Positions 51,931 through 61,029 are shown, counted from the stretch's first letter. The stretch: DNA of 64,000 bases from an uncultured Clostridia bacterium (GCA_947625195.1 CANQNK010000001.1:62001-126000); one strand, 5' to 3'. Made by a program: numbers and translations. Notes: generated by a model not told the origin, from the letters alone.

Positions 51931-54249
51931 TTGCGTAGAGTAAAAAAGCCCGTCTTTTTTATCGTTGTTGCGGTGATCGCCGTTTTGGCTTATCTTACGG
52001 TATTCGGCGTTCACGGAAAGTACGGCGATTCGAGAGTGACATACATAAAGGGCGTTGATGAAATTAGATGGGGAATTGACATTCAGGGCGGTGTGAATGC
52101 CACCTTTGAGCCGGCTGACGGCTACGACGCTTCGGGAGATGATATGGACGCCGCAAAGAGCGTTATTGAACAGCGCCTGGTAAGTCTTAATATCACAGAC
52201 AGTGAGGTTTACGTTGACGAGAGCAAGGATAAGGTAGTAGTTGAGTTTCCCTGGCAGGCGGGAGACACCGATTTCGATCCCGGACAGGCAGTTCAGGAAC
52301 TGGGTGAAACCGCTGTTCTAACTTTCAGAGAGGGTTCTCAGGACCCGGATGGAACGGTGATTCTGACCGGTGATCTGGTTGAACACGCAGAGGCAGGATA
52401 TCAGCAGGATCAGACAACCGGTTCAAATGAGCCGGTGGTAAGCCTTGAGTTTAAAAGCGAGGGAGCAGATGCCTTTGCAGAGGCTACTGCAAGACTTGCG
52501 GGAAGCGGTTCGATTTCAATTTACATGGATGAGGATTGCATTTCATCTCCTACGGTAAATTCAGCAATTACCGACGGAAAGTGTGTGATAGAAGGTAACT
52601 TTACTTACGACGAGGCGAAAAGCCTTGCAGATAAGATAAACGCAGGTTCGCTTCCGTTTAAGCTTGAGGCTACCGGAACTAATATCGTTTCGCCTACCCT
52701 CGGAACAGGCGCTCTTAACTCTATACTCATTGCAGGAGTTATTGCTTTTGTTTTAATAGCTATTTACATGATATTTATTTATCGCCTTGCGGGAGTGGTT
52801 GCTACCATTTCGCTGGTAGGTCAGGTAATCTGCACTATTGCAGCAATTTCGGGATTTTTGCCTAACGTCTCGAGCTTTACGCTGACTATTCCGGGTATTG
52901 CGGGTATTATCCTCGCGGTAGGAATGGGTGTTGACGCAAACGTCGTTACCTTTGAGAGAATAAAGGAAGAACTCAAAAACGGCAAGACTTTAAACGGCGC
53001 GATTGAGGTTGGCTTTAAAAAAGCATGGAGCGCTGTGTTTGACTCAAACATTACGGTAGTGTTTGTTGCGGTTATACTTATGGGAGCGTTCGGACCGACA
53101 GACAGCCTGTTTTCAAAAATGCTGAACTTTATTTTCTTCCCGTTCGGAGCTTCTACCGCAGGAACTATTTACTCGCTTGGTTACACGCTTTTGGTGGGAA
53201 TCATACTAAACTTCGTATTTGGTATTTTCGCCACACGTCTTATGCTTTCGGCGCTTTCTAAATTTAAGTGCTTCAAAAAGCCGAGCCTTTACGGTTTAAG
53301 AGCAAAAGCAAGGGCTCTTAAAACCTTGAATGTTTACGCAAAGAAAAAGATCTTTTATATAGTTTCCATAGTATTAATAGCTGCATCTGCACTTGTGGCA
53401 TGTTTCGGCGGACTTAATCTCGCTATTGAGTTTAAGGGCGGAACGCTTATCGAATACTCCTACGAGGGAGACATAGATACTGCAAGCGTGGCTACCGCAG
53501 TACAGGATGCTATCGGCGAGAGCGTAACGGTAAAGACCGGAGAGAGCATGGCTAACAACTCAAAGACGGTAACGCTTTCGTTCGCTTCAGGCGAGGGGCT
53601 TACAAACACCAAGCAGACTGAGCTGACAAACGCGTTGCAGGAGAAGTTTGCCGACAACAAGCTTGAGGTTTACTCCGCAAGCGACGTATCGCCTTCAAAC
53701 GGAAACGAGTTTTTCTTGAAGTGCTTTGTAGCTGTGGCATTTGCGGCAGTTATAATGATAATCTATATCGGTTTCAGATTCCGTAAGATTGGCGGTATTT
53801 CCGCAGGATGTATGGCTGTGGTAGCGCTTATCCACGACGCTTTGATGGTGTTCGGCTGTTTCGTTGTATTCGGATTTGATATAGATGATAACTTTATGGC
53901 GGTAATCCTGACGATACTCGGTTACTCGATCAACGCAACCATTATCATCTATGACCGTATCAGAGAGAACAAGCGTCTTTACGGCGGCAAGAAGAGCGTC
54001 GAGGAGCTTGTAAATATGTCGGTTACTCAGACGATAGGCAGAACTGTACACACAAACGTAACTACTGTTATTTCAATGCTTACGGTGTGCGTGGTCAGTC
54101 TTATAACAGGTGTAACTTCGATACTGCCGTTTGCTTTTCCGCTCATTATAGGTATGATCGCAGGTGTTTACTCTTCTAACGTTATCGCGCCTACCTTGTG
54201 GGTTATGCTTCAGAAGAGAAAGACAAATGCCGCAGCTGCCAGAAAATAA
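51931..54249 (+). CDS. secDF: Protein translocase subunit SecDF (fused)
   Basis: 772 residues from TTG 51931, with GGAGG 8 nt upstream; the ATG at 51916 overlaps the SD. It uses proton motive force to drive late steps of Sec export. The SecD half has IRWGIDIQGGVNATFEP near the start, TDSEVYVDESKDKVVVEFPW, and membrane motifs PGIAGIILAVGMGVDANVVT and FERIKEEL. The SecF half starts near residue 460 with LNLAIEFKGGTLIEYSY and has MAVILTILGYSINATIIIYD, RIRENKR and FAFPLIIGMIAGVYSSN. Twelve spans are predicted. SecD and SecF are separate in many bacteria but fused in Bacillus and relatives. Confidence 0.96.
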   Translation: MRRVKKPVFFIVVAVIAVLAYLTVFGVHGKYGDSRVTYIKGVDEIRWGIDIQGGVNATFEPADGYDASGDDMDAAKSVIEQRLVSLNITDSEVYVDESKDKVVVEFPWQAGDTDFDPGQAVQELGETAVLTFREGSQDPDGTVILTGDLVEHAEAGYQQDQTTGSNEPVVSLEFKSEGADAFAEATARLAGSGSISIYMDEDCISSPTVNSAITDGKCVIEGNFTYDEAKSLADKINAGSLPFKLEATGTNIVSPTLGTGALNSILIAGVIAFVLIAIYMIFIYRLAGVVATISLVGQVICTIAAISGFLPNVSSFTLTIPGIAGIILAVGMGVDANVVTFERIKEELKNGKTLNGAIEVGFKKAWSAVFDSNITVVFVAVILMGAFGPTDSLFSKMLNFIFFPFGASTAGTIYSLGYTLLVGIILNFVFGIFATRLMLSALSKFKCFKKPSLYGLRAKARALKTLNVYAKKKIFYIVSIVLIAASALVACFGGLNLAIEFKGGTLIEYSYEGDIDTASVATAVQDAIGESVTVKTGESMANNSKTVTLSFASGEGLTNTKQTELTNALQEKFADNKLEVYSASDVSPSNGNEFFLKCFVAVAFAAVIMIIYIGFRFRKIGGISAGCMAVVALIHDALMVFGCFVVFGFDIDDNFMAVILTILGYSINATIIIYDRIRENKRLYGGKKSVEELVNMSVTQTIGRTVHTNVTTVISMLTVCVVSLITGVTSILPFAFPLIIGMIAGVYSSNVIAPTLWVMLQKRKTNAAAARK

Positions 54250-54262
54250 GTCGAAACTTTAT

Positions 54263-54290
54263 TACCCTCGCCTTTTTGGCGGGGGTTGTT
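54263..54290 (+). terminator. secDF terminator
   Basis: ACCCTCGCC-TTTTT-GGCGGGGGT stem (one G:U) followed by TGTTTT. Confidence 0.87.
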
Positions 54291-54351
54291 TTGATTAAGC
54301 ATGGGAAAAATACCTGTAAGCATTAAAAAACTGCTGGTTTTAAAATGAATA

Positions 54352-54380
54352 TTGGTGATTTATATATTCTGCGGTAAAAT
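54352..54380 (+). promoter_or_regulatory. Probable promoter of the arabinose genes
   Basis: TTGGTG (54352-54357), 17 nt, TAAAAT (54375-54380), a weaker match than most promoters here, as expected for a regulated gene. Confidence 0.55.
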
Positions 54381-54388
54381 CAGTTAAC

Positions 54389-54410
54389 TATAAGCGCTTA
54401 AACTGCGCTT
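54389..54410 (+). promoter_or_regulatory. cre-like operator and inverted repeat upstream of the FGGY kinase
   Basis: TATAAGCGCTTAAA (54389-54402) agrees at 12 of 14 positions with the CcpA cre consensus TGWAARCGYTWNCW. It also overlaps an inverted repeat AAGCGC-N7-GCGCTT (54392-54410). It lies just downstream of the -10 box, where a bound repressor would block transcription. Which regulator binds is inference. Confidence 0.5.
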
Positions 54411-54434
54411 CTTAATCAGAAAGGACTTTTAGCG

Positions 54435-56015
54435 ATGACTGATATTGTTAAGGATATTAGAGAAGCAAAAACTGCCCTGGGTATAGAGTTCGGTTCAACA
54501 AGGATAAAGGCGGTGTTGACAGACTCAAAAAATAAGGCTGTTGCCGTTGGCGGGCATACCTGGGAAAATAAGCTTATAAACGGTATATGGACATACTCAA
54601 AGGACGATATTATAAACGGGCTGCAAAGCTGCTATGCCGATCTTAAAAAGAACGTTTTGGAAAAGTACGGTGAAACGCTTTGCATTGTTGGTGCGATTGG
54701 TATAAGCGCAATGATGCACGGGTATATCGCCCTTGACGAATCGGGCGAGTGGCTGGTTCCCTTCAGGACTTGGCGAAACAACATAACAGATGATGCGGCG
54801 AAAAAGCTAACTGAGCTTTTCGGTTTTAATATCCCGCAGAGGTGGAGTGTCGCTCATCTTTATCAGGCGATATTAAACAAAGAGGAGCATATATTCAGAA
54901 TAAAAAGAGTTACCACGCTTGCAGGGTATGTTCACTCACTTCTTACGGGCGAAAATGTTCTGGGCGTCGGAGAGGCTTCGGGAATGTTTCCGATAGATTC
55001 AAGCTGCCTTGATTACGATGATCACATGGCAAACAGCTTTGATGTGCTTCTTGAGAAAAACGGACTGCCTTATACATTAAGGAAGTTGTTCCCGAAGGTT
55101 TTAAACGCAGGGGAACACGCAGGCTATCTGACACCTGAGGGAGCAGCGCTTATTGATGTAAGCGGCACGCTTAAAAGCGGTATACCGCTTTGTCCGCCGG
55201 AGGGCGACGCAGGAACAGGAATGGTTGCCACAAACAGCATTTTAAAACGCACGGGAAACGTATCTGCGGGAACCTCTGTGTTCGCAATGGCAGTGCTTGA
55301 AAAAAGCCTTTCGGGAGTCTATCCCGAAATTGATATGGTAACTACGCCCGACGGAAGTCCTGTGGCGATGGTTCACGCAAACAACTGTACCTCCGACATT
55401 AACGAGTGGGCAAAGCTTTTTGGCGGGGTTTTAAAAGCTTTCGGCAAGGATGTCGACACCGAAACACTTTATAGCACACTATATAAGTCGGCGCTTTATG
55501 GAGATAAAGACGGCGGAGGGCTTTTACCATACGGCTATCTTTCGGGCGAGAATATAACACGGGTAGATAAGGGCAGACCGCTTCTTGTGAGAAAAGAAAA
55601 CGCTTCCTTTACCCTTTCAAATCTTATGAGGGCAAATATGTATTCCGCACTTGGAGCGCTTAAAATCGGGCTTGATATTCTGTTTGAAAAAGAAAGTGTT
55701 AAGCTTGATGTTTTAAACTGCCACGGAGGCTTTTTCAAAACCGATGAGGTTGGGCAGAAAATTATGGCGGCTGCTGCAAATGTTAAAACCAGCGTAAACG
55801 AGGAAGCCTCTGAGGGCGGAGCATGGGGAATAGCTCTTCTGGCGGCTTATATGAATGAGAAAGGCAGCCTTTCAGACTTTTTGGAAAACAAGGTGTTCAA
55901 TGACTGTAAAACTAAAGAAATCATTCCTGATAGGGCAGATGTTTTGGGATTTCAAAAATTTATGGAGAGCTACTGCACGGGTCTTGATATCGAACGTGCG
56001 GCGGCAGATATTTAA
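54435..56015 (+). CDS. FGGY-family sugar kinase, probable L-ribulokinase
   Basis: 526 residues, ATG 54435 (RBS AAAGGAC). N-terminal FGGY domain: [20 protein letters not shown] (phosphate loop), [20 protein letters not shown] and [11 protein letters not shown]-terminal domain: [50 protein letters not shown] and [15 protein letters not shown]. It resembles a kinase type often placed next to araD in Bacteroides and Firmicutes, not the classical AraB sequence. It would phosphorylate L-ribulose to L-ribulose 5-phosphate, the substrate of the next gene product 23 nt downstream. The AraA isomerase gene is not in the window. Xylulokinase activity is the main alternative. Confidence 0.88.
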   Translation: MTDIVKDIREAKTALGIEFGSTRIKAVLTDSKNKAVAVGGHTWENKLINGIWTYSKDDIINGLQSCYADLKKNVLEKYGETLCIVGAIGISAMMHGYIALDESGEWLVPFRTWRNNITDDAAKKLTELFGFNIPQRWSVAHLYQAILNKEEHIFRIKRVTTLAGYVHSLLTGENVLGVGEASGMFPIDSSCLDYDDHMANSFDVLLEKNGLPYTLRKLFPKVLNAGEHAGYLTPEGAALIDVSGTLKSGIPLCPPEGDAGTGMVATNSILKRTGNVSAGTSVFAMAVLEKSLSGVYPEIDMVTTPDGSPVAMVHANNCTSDINEWAKLFGGVLKAFGKDVDTETLYSTLYKSALYGDKDGGGLLPYGYLSGENITRVDKGRPLLVRKENASFTLSNLMRANMYSALGALKIGLDILFEKESVKLDVLNCHGGFFKTDEVGQKIMAAAANVKTSVNEEASEGGAWGIALLAAYMNEKGSLSDFLENKVFNDCKTKEIIPDRADVLGFQKFMESYCTGLDIERAAADI

Positions 56016-56038
56016 TTTTTATATGGGAGGAAACAGCT

Positions 56039-56734
56039 ATGCTTGAGGCTTTAAAAAAAGAGGTTTATGAGGCGAATATGCTTTTGCCGAAATATAATCT
56101 TGTAACCTTTACTTGGGGAAACGTGAGCGCGATAGACAGACAGTCGGGGCTTTTTGTCATAAAGCCGAGCGGTGTTGAGTATGAGAGTCTTACGCCGGAT
56201 GATATGGTAGTTATGGATCTTAACGGAAACAGGGTAGAGGGCAGTCTCAACCCGTCATCGGATACACCAACTCACCTTGAGCTATACAAGGCTTTTACTG
56301 ATATAGGCGCGATAGTTCACACGCACTCCTCTTACGCTACCTCCTGGGCACAGTCGGGACGCGGCATTCCGTGCTACGGCACTACGCACGCGGACTATAT
56401 TTACGGGGAGGTGCCTTGCGTAAGATGTCTTACAAAGGCGGAGATAGACGAAAATTATGAGAAAAACACCGGTATTTTGATAGCTTCGGAATTTAAAAGG
56501 CTTAAAAAAGACCCTGTGGCAACTCCTGCCGTGCTCTGTAAAAATCACGGGCCGTTTGCATGGGGTAAAACTGCGAAGAAAGCTGTTGAATGTGCGGCAG
56601 TGCTTGAGGAAATTGCTAAAATGGCGTACAGGACCGAGTTGATAAATAAGGACATTTGCTGTGCCCCGCAGGAGCTTCAGGATAAACACTATTTAAGAAA
56701 GCACGGCAAAAACGCTTATTACGGACAGAGGTAA
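56039..56734 (+). CDS. araD: L-ribulose-5-phosphate 4-epimerase
   Basis: 231 residues, ATG after GGGAGG. It converts L-ribulose 5-phosphate to D-xylulose 5-phosphate, feeding the pentose phosphate pathway. Class II aldolase/epimerase motifs: LVTFTWGNVSAID, FVIKPSGVEYESL, PSSDTPTHLELYKAF, the Zn site IVHTHSSYATSWAQ (His-x-His), CYGTTHADYIYGEVPC, and the third Zn His in VLCKNHGPFAWG. Length matches E. coli AraD (231). It is in an operon with the FGGY kinase and is followed by a terminator. Confidence 0.96.
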   Translation: MLEALKKEVYEANMLLPKYNLVTFTWGNVSAIDRQSGLFVIKPSGVEYESLTPDDMVVMDLNGNRVEGSLNPSSDTPTHLELYKAFTDIGAIVHTHSSYATSWAQSGRGIPCYGTTHADYIYGEVPCVRCLTKAEIDENYEKNTGILIASEFKRLKKDPVATPAVLCKNHGPFAWGKTAKKAVECAAVLEEIAKMAYRTELINKDICCAPQELQDKHYLRKHGKNAYYGQR

Positions 56735-56768
56735 TATGTTAAGGGAAAATGCTTTATAAATTCACATT

Positions 56769-56809
56769 AAAAACGCTTTGATTACACAATGCAATCAAAG
56801 CGTTTTTTT
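56769..56809. terminator. Bidirectional terminator
   Basis: AAAAACGCTTTGATT / AATCAAAGCGTTTTTTT with a 9-nt loop, between convergent araD and the SpoIID-like gene. Confidence 0.9.
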
Positions 56810-56814
56810 AGCTT

Positions 56815-57756
56815 TTATTCTGCGCTTTTTACTTCGCAGCCTTTGTAAAAATACTTTAGTATCTCACCGCAGCTTTTGCCGTCTGACGCAAGTTTTTCTG
56901 CGTAAGATTGGCAGAAGCCCACAAGATGTCCCGAGCCGAGTGTCGAAAATGTGAATGTGTCGTCCTTCGCGGTGACGGTGAAGTGCTGAGAGGGAAGCGA
57001 CAGCAGCATATAAAGCTCACTTGCCAAAACATCTTTTTGTCCATCGATCGATACCTCAAGCGGAGTGCCGTTTTTACTTTCCTTAGTAACTGTTATCCAG
57101 TCGGTGTAATCATCAGACAGGGTTATATCAAAGTAAGACTCTATGGACTTTTTAAGATCGTCTTTTGAAATTTCGGTCTCTGAAGGCTGCTGCTCTGAGT
57201 CAGTATCGCATTTTACGGAGGTGAGATAGCTTATGTCCTCTCCCCATATGTCCTTTGCGCTTTCTGTGCTGCCAAAGGAGCGTTCAAAATACGCCACTGC
57301 AACAGGAGATGAATCGTATGTGAGTATAGTATCGTAAACCTGTTCTGCCAGGGGCTTTATGCGCTTGATTATATCATCGAGGTTTTCATAGACATTCTTT
57401 GCTTCGTTTTCAGTAAAAACCTTTTGATATACCGTTTCGTCATCGCTTATGTCAGCGCCGCCCAAAGAACGGTCGGGACTTTGGATTTCACGGGCTATGT
57501 AGGTGTTTTGTAAAATCATCTGCGCCTTTATCGTTTCATCGTTTAAATCCATAGATATTGACGCAAGAGTTGAATACAAAAGATAATCCATTCGCGACAG
57601 GGTGCGTATATCTTTACTTTCGGTCTGAAAAATTTTTATCTTATCAGGCAGCGGCTTGTCTGATAATGAGGGAAGGCTGTCCTTGAAAAAAACAAGGCAT
57701 GGTATAAGCATTATTCCCAAAGCCAGTATAAGAAGAGTTTTTACAGTCTGTTTCAT
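56815..57756 (-). CDS. SpoIID-like protein lacking the catalytic Glu
   Basis: 313 residues, ATG 57756 (RBS AAAGGACGG). One N-terminal span (TLLILALGIMLIPCLVF). The middle region follows the SpoIID lytic transglycosylase plan: the usual YLKGVVAAEM...ALKAQAxAARTY appears as DYLLYSTLASISM, then ETIKAQMILQNTYIARE. The usual GHGVGMSQ...ILKYYYPGxxI appears as SGHLVGFCQSYAEKLASDG, then EILKYFYKGCEV. The Glu of AAEM, essential in SpoIID, is replaced (ASIS), so it is probably a non-catalytic relative that binds peptidoglycan. It may serve in sporulation or the cell wall. It is a single gene. Confidence 0.72.
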   Translation of the reverse strand: MKQTVKTLLILALGIMLIPCLVFFKDSLPSLSDKPLPDKIKIFQTESKDIRTLSRMDYLLYSTLASISMDLNDETIKAQMILQNTYIAREIQSPDRSLGGADISDDETVYQKVFTENEAKNVYENLDDIIKRIKPLAEQVYDTILTYDSSPVAVAYFERSFGSTESAKDIWGEDISYLTSVKCDTDSEQQPSETEISKDDLKKSIESYFDITLSDDYTDWITVTKESKNGTPLEVSIDGQKDVLASELYMLLSLPSQHFTVTAKDDTFTFSTLGSGHLVGFCQSYAEKLASDGKSCGEILKYFYKGCEVKSAE

Positions 57757-57822
57757 CTTTGTCCGTCCTTTCTTAATCAGCGTCTACGTAAGTATATTCG
57801 CTGAGGACAAAGGTTATTCTCC

Positions 57823-57851
57823 TTGACAGGGGTTTGTAATTTTGGTATAAT
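57823..57851 (+). promoter_or_regulatory. Consensus sigma-A promoter of citrate synthase
   Basis: TTGACA (57823-57828), 17 nt, TATAAT (57846-57851). The frame's upstream extension overlaps this promoter, which supports the start at 57907. Confidence 0.92.
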
Positions 57852-57906
57852 TAAAATAACTTTAGTGTTATGGGTGAAGTATGAAACGAAAGGACGGTTT
57901 TGTATT

Positions 57907-59247
57907 ATGCCAAAAACTGCACAGGAAAAGCTTAGAGAGCAGTTTGTTAAAAACAACCTTATCGACAAGCAGTATTACGATAAGTACGGAGTCAAAAGAG
58001 GTCTTAGAAATCTCGACGGTACGGGCGTTATGGCGGGAATAACAAACATATGCAACGTTCACGGATACATAGTCAATGAGGGGGAAAAAGAGCCCGTTGA
58101 GGGAAAGCTTTTTTACAGAGGATATAATGTTATAGATATAGTTTCAAACGCTGAGAAGGAAAACAGATTCGGGTTTGAAGAAGTTGTGTTTCTGCTTTTA
58201 TTCGGCACCCTTCCGAAAAAATCAGAGCTTAAAACATTTCGCATGATTATAGATGCGCAGAGAGAACTTCCGAACAATTTCTTTGAGGATATGATATTAA
58301 AAGCGCCGTCGAGGGATATTATGAACAAAATGGCAAGGTCTATTCTGGCGCTTTATTCTTACGACGAAAACCCCGACAGCCACACACCGGACCACGAGCT
58401 TAATACGGCTATTTCAATAATCTCAAAGCTTCCGAGAATTATGGTAAACGCTTATCAGGTTCAGCAGAGAAGCTTTTTCGGTAAAAGTATGTATATGCAC
58501 CCGCTTATTAAGGGGCAGAGCACCTCCGAGATGATTTTATCGACTCTAAGACCTGACAGACAGTTCACCGATGAGGAGGCAAAGCTTTTAGACCTTCTGA
58601 TGATTTTACACGCGGAGCACGGCGGAGGAAACAACTCTACCTTCAGTTGCAGGGTCCTTACATCATCGGGCACAGACCCGTATTCGGCTTATGCTGCTGC
58701 TATCGGCGCTCTTAAAGGTCCAAGGCACGGTGGTGCGAACGCAAAAGTGCTTCAGATGCAGGAGTGCATCAAGGCTAACGTGAAAAACTGGAACGATGAG
58801 GGAGAGGTCGCAGACTTTTTGCGGAAAATCATCCGTAAGGAGGCTAATGACGGCTCCGGACTTATTTACGGTATGGGTCACGCTGTTTATACCCTGTCCG
58901 ATCCGAGAGCGGTTATTTTAAAGCAGAGCGCTGAGAAAATGGCCAAGGGCACTGAGTATGAGGCGCAATTTAATCTTTTGGAAACTATCGAGCGGCTTAC
59001 TCCTGAGCTTCTGAAGGAGGCAGGCAAGGATAAATCGATATGCGCTAACGTGGATATGTATTCGGGACTGGTAAATACTATGCTTAAAATTCCGCCAGAG
59101 CTGTTTACTCCGATTTTTGCTGTCTCAAGAATGCCCGGCTGGTGTGCTCACAGATTTGAGGAAATTGTCACCGGAAATAGGATAATACGTCCCGCTTACA
59201 AGAGCGTGCTTAAAGCAAAAGAGTATGTGCCTATCGCGGATAGATAG
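57907..59247 (+). CDS. gltA: Citrate synthase
   Basis: 446 residues from ATG 57907 (RBS AAAGGACGG, rather far upstream). It condenses oxaloacetate and acetyl-CoA. Family features: GVMAGITNICNVHGYIV, GKLFYRGYNVIDIVS, ILHAEHGGGNNSTFSCRVL, GALKGPRHGGANAKVLQM (first catalytic His), YGMGHAVYTLSDPRA (second His), and NVDMYSGLVNTML with the Asp region, then FAVSRMPGWCAHRFEEI. It belongs to the longer Firmicute type with an N-terminal extension of about 50 residues. 2-Methylcitrate synthase cannot be excluded by eye, but no prp genes adjoin. Confidence 0.94.
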   Translation: MPKTAQEKLREQFVKNNLIDKQYYDKYGVKRGLRNLDGTGVMAGITNICNVHGYIVNEGEKEPVEGKLFYRGYNVIDIVSNAEKENRFGFEEVVFLLLFGTLPKKSELKTFRMIIDAQRELPNNFFEDMILKAPSRDIMNKMARSILALYSYDENPDSHTPDHELNTAISIISKLPRIMVNAYQVQQRSFFGKSMYMHPLIKGQSTSEMILSTLRPDRQFTDEEAKLLDLLMILHAEHGGGNNSTFSCRVLTSSGTDPYSAYAAAIGALKGPRHGGANAKVLQMQECIKANVKNWNDEGEVADFLRKIIRKEANDGSGLIYGMGHAVYTLSDPRAVILKQSAEKMAKGTEYEAQFNLLETIERLTPELLKEAGKDKSICANVDMYSGLVNTMLKIPPELFTPIFAVSRMPGWCAHRFEEIVTGNRIIRPAYKSVLKAKEYVPIADR

Positions 59248-59395
59248 TATCATATTTTTAAAGGCATTACACTTTAAAAAGCCTTTTTGTACAGAGCGTT
59301 AGGAAATGTATTGGCATTTTTCACTAATACAGGCGCATCTTATTTGTTTATATATACAAATTCGCAAAAAAATTTGCAAAATAAGCCGAAAGCAG

Positions 59396-59424
59396 TTGCA
59401 TTTTTACCCTTGATTTGATATACT
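59396..59424 (+). promoter_or_regulatory. Sigma-A promoter of the small prepilin gene
   Basis: TTGCAT (59396-59401), 17 nt, TATACT (59419-59424). The 253-nt gap 59248-59500 also holds a weak hairpin (AAAGGC / GCCTTTTT at 59270-59288) that may end citrate synthase transcription. Confidence 0.72.
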
Positions 59425-59500
59425 ATTACTATGGATATAATTATTGGCACTATTATACATAATGAAATCCACAATTTTTATATTAAGGAGGCTTTTTCGT

Positions 59501-59980
59501 ATGAAAAAACTTAGGAAAATGAAAAATCAAAAGGGTTTTACCCTTGTTGAGGTTATCGTTGTTCTTGTAATTCTCGCTATTATGGCGGCTATCCTTATCC
59601 CGTCGCTTGTCGGCTATATTGATAAGGCTAAGCAGAATAGTATTAGAACCCAGACACAGGCAGTCGTTCAGGCTTCTCAGACATTAGTTTCTGAAGCTTA
59701 TGCCAATGGTGTTACTCTTGATAATATTTCTTTTGTTGCTACTACAGACACAGAAACCAAATATTCGGGAACTGGTGCTGATAAAAAAGCTGCAATTAGC
59801 TTTACTCAGATTGCAGCTTTATCAGAGCAAGAAGTTACTGATGGTACTTTGATAGATGGACCAGAAATTGAAACAACTGACGCTGGAACCAAAGGACAAA
59901 TTAAAACATTGACATATACAGATGGCAGCAATACATGTGTATATGACAAAGATCAACCTGAAAAATATAAAATTTCTTAA
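59501..59980 (+). CDS. Small type IV/type II prepilin-like protein
   Basis: 159 residues from ATG 59501, with AAGGAGG 9 nt upstream; an ATG at 59444 lacks an RBS. Basic leader ending NQKG, then FTLVEVIVVLVILAIMAAIL, with Glu at +5 and a cut expected between Gly and Phe. IPSLVGYIDKAKQNSIRTQT follows, closely like IPSLVGYIDSSRKK of the giant prepilin-like protein at 42144. The C-terminal 80 residues are Thr/Asp-rich with no recognised domain. Composition becomes more AT-rich in that half. No pilus machinery is nearby, so a shared remote assembly system is inferred. Confidence 0.88.
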   Translation: MKKLRKMKNQKGFTLVEVIVVLVILAIMAAILIPSLVGYIDKAKQNSIRTQTQAVVQASQTLVSEAYANGVTLDNISFVATTDTETKYSGTGADKKAAISFTQIAALSEQEVTDGTLIDGPEIETTDAGTKGQIKTLTYTDGSNTCVYDKDQPEKYKIS

Positions 59981-60027
59981 CTTTTTATTTAATTACCCTA
60001 TACAATAAATAATGCTTTAGCAATCTT

Positions 60028-60064
60028 CGCCCGGAGGCTCTGTGCCAATAGCCCCGGGCGTTTT
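60028..60064. terminator. Prepilin terminator
   Basis: CGCCCGGAGGCT / AGCCCCGGGCG stem followed by TTTTA; convergent with gpr. Confidence 0.8.
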
Positions 60065-60092
60065 ACTTTACGAGGATATCTGTTAATTTTGC

Positions 60093-60941
60093 CTACTGCA
60101 CAAGAGAATCGATCTCCTCCGGAGTGAGCGACGGGAAAAGCGCCTGATTTATCCCACAGGAAATTAGCTTTGCAGACCGCGCGATAATGCGGTCGATATC
60201 CTTTGGCGCAACGCTGAATGCCCGGTAGCTTTCCTGAGCTTTTCTTTTAAAAATGTGCTCGGCAATGGTCTGCATGTCCACAACAGTCGGCACACCTATC
60301 GCTACTGTAGGCACGCCAAGAGTATTCTCAGAAAGCTCAGCGCGGGAGTTCTGAACTCCGCTTCCCGGAGATATCCCCGTATCCGTAAGCTGCACGGTTT
60401 TGGCGAGATTGTCAAGCTCGGCACAGGCAAGGGAATCGATTACTATAACGGCGTCGGGGGAGATGACCTTTATGACTGCGCCTACCGCTTCGGCAGTCTC
60501 AATGCCGGTTTTTCCCATAACTCCGGGGGCAAGCACGCTTACCTTTGACATATCCTCCGTAAGAAGATCGGGCGCAAGGCTGTGTATGTGACGCGTGGCA
60601 AAAATGTGTTCGGCGGTGGCTACGCCTAAGCTGTCGGGAGTTATCCCCCGGTTCCCGAGACCCACCACAAGCACGTTTTCAGCACCGTGTGTGAGTGAGG
60701 TTACGACGTTCGACAAAACTTCGGCACGCTCGTAAAACAGATCCGAATGTATATCCAGCGTTTTTGCAGACGTGAGAGTAACGTATCTTCCCTTTGGTTT
60801 GCCCGTTCTTTGTGCGGCTTCATCGGATGTGATTTCGGTTTCGGTGATGGTGAGGTCGCTTTTTGTAGATTTTTTTGACGTTATACCATCGCAGACGTCG
60901 TTTTCGGTGATTTCCACCGCTAAATCAGTACGCATAGACAT
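60093..60941 (-). CDS. gpr: GPR germination protease
   Basis: 282 residues from ATG 60941 (AAAGGA 9 nt upstream); neighbouring in-frame ATGs are 9 nt upstream, too close to the SD, or 6 nt downstream. GPR degrades small acid-soluble spore proteins at germination and is made as a zymogen in the forespore. Family text: MRTDLAVEITEND near the start, PKGRYVTLTSAKTLDI, VLVVGLGNRGITPDSLGV, LAPGVMGKTGIETAEAV, VIVIDSLACAELDNLAKTVQ and TDTGISPGSGVQNSR. It is somewhat shorter than Bacillus GPR. It is divergent from rpsT, a neighbour arrangement shared with many spore formers. It shows that this organism sporulates. Confidence 0.96.
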   Translation of the reverse strand: MSMRTDLAVEITENDVCDGITSKKSTKSDLTITETEITSDEAAQRTGKPKGRYVTLTSAKTLDIHSDLFYERAEVLSNVVTSLTHGAENVLVVGLGNRGITPDSLGVATAEHIFATRHIHSLAPDLLTEDMSKVSVLAPGVMGKTGIETAEAVGAVIKVISPDAVIVIDSLACAELDNLAKTVQLTDTGISPGSGVQNSRAELSENTLGVPTVAIGVPTVVDMQTIAEHIFKRKAQESYRAFSVAPKDIDRIIARSAKLISCGINQALFPSLTPEEIDSLVQ

Positions 60942-61000
60942 AGATTTCATTCCTTTGAAAAAAATTTGAAAAAAGACTTGCAATTTTCTGTCTTTTATGT

Positions 61001-61029
61001 TATTATACCAGTTGAGACTTGTTTTATGA
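61001..61029 (-). promoter_or_regulatory. Possible forespore (sigma-G/F-like) promoter of gpr
   Basis: Minus strand TCATA (61025-61029), 17 nt, TATAATA (61001-61007). It resembles the sigma-G pattern GHATR / CATWMTA with one mismatch in each box; a sigma-A -10 reading (TATAAT) is equally possible but lacks a -35. Confidence 0.35.
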
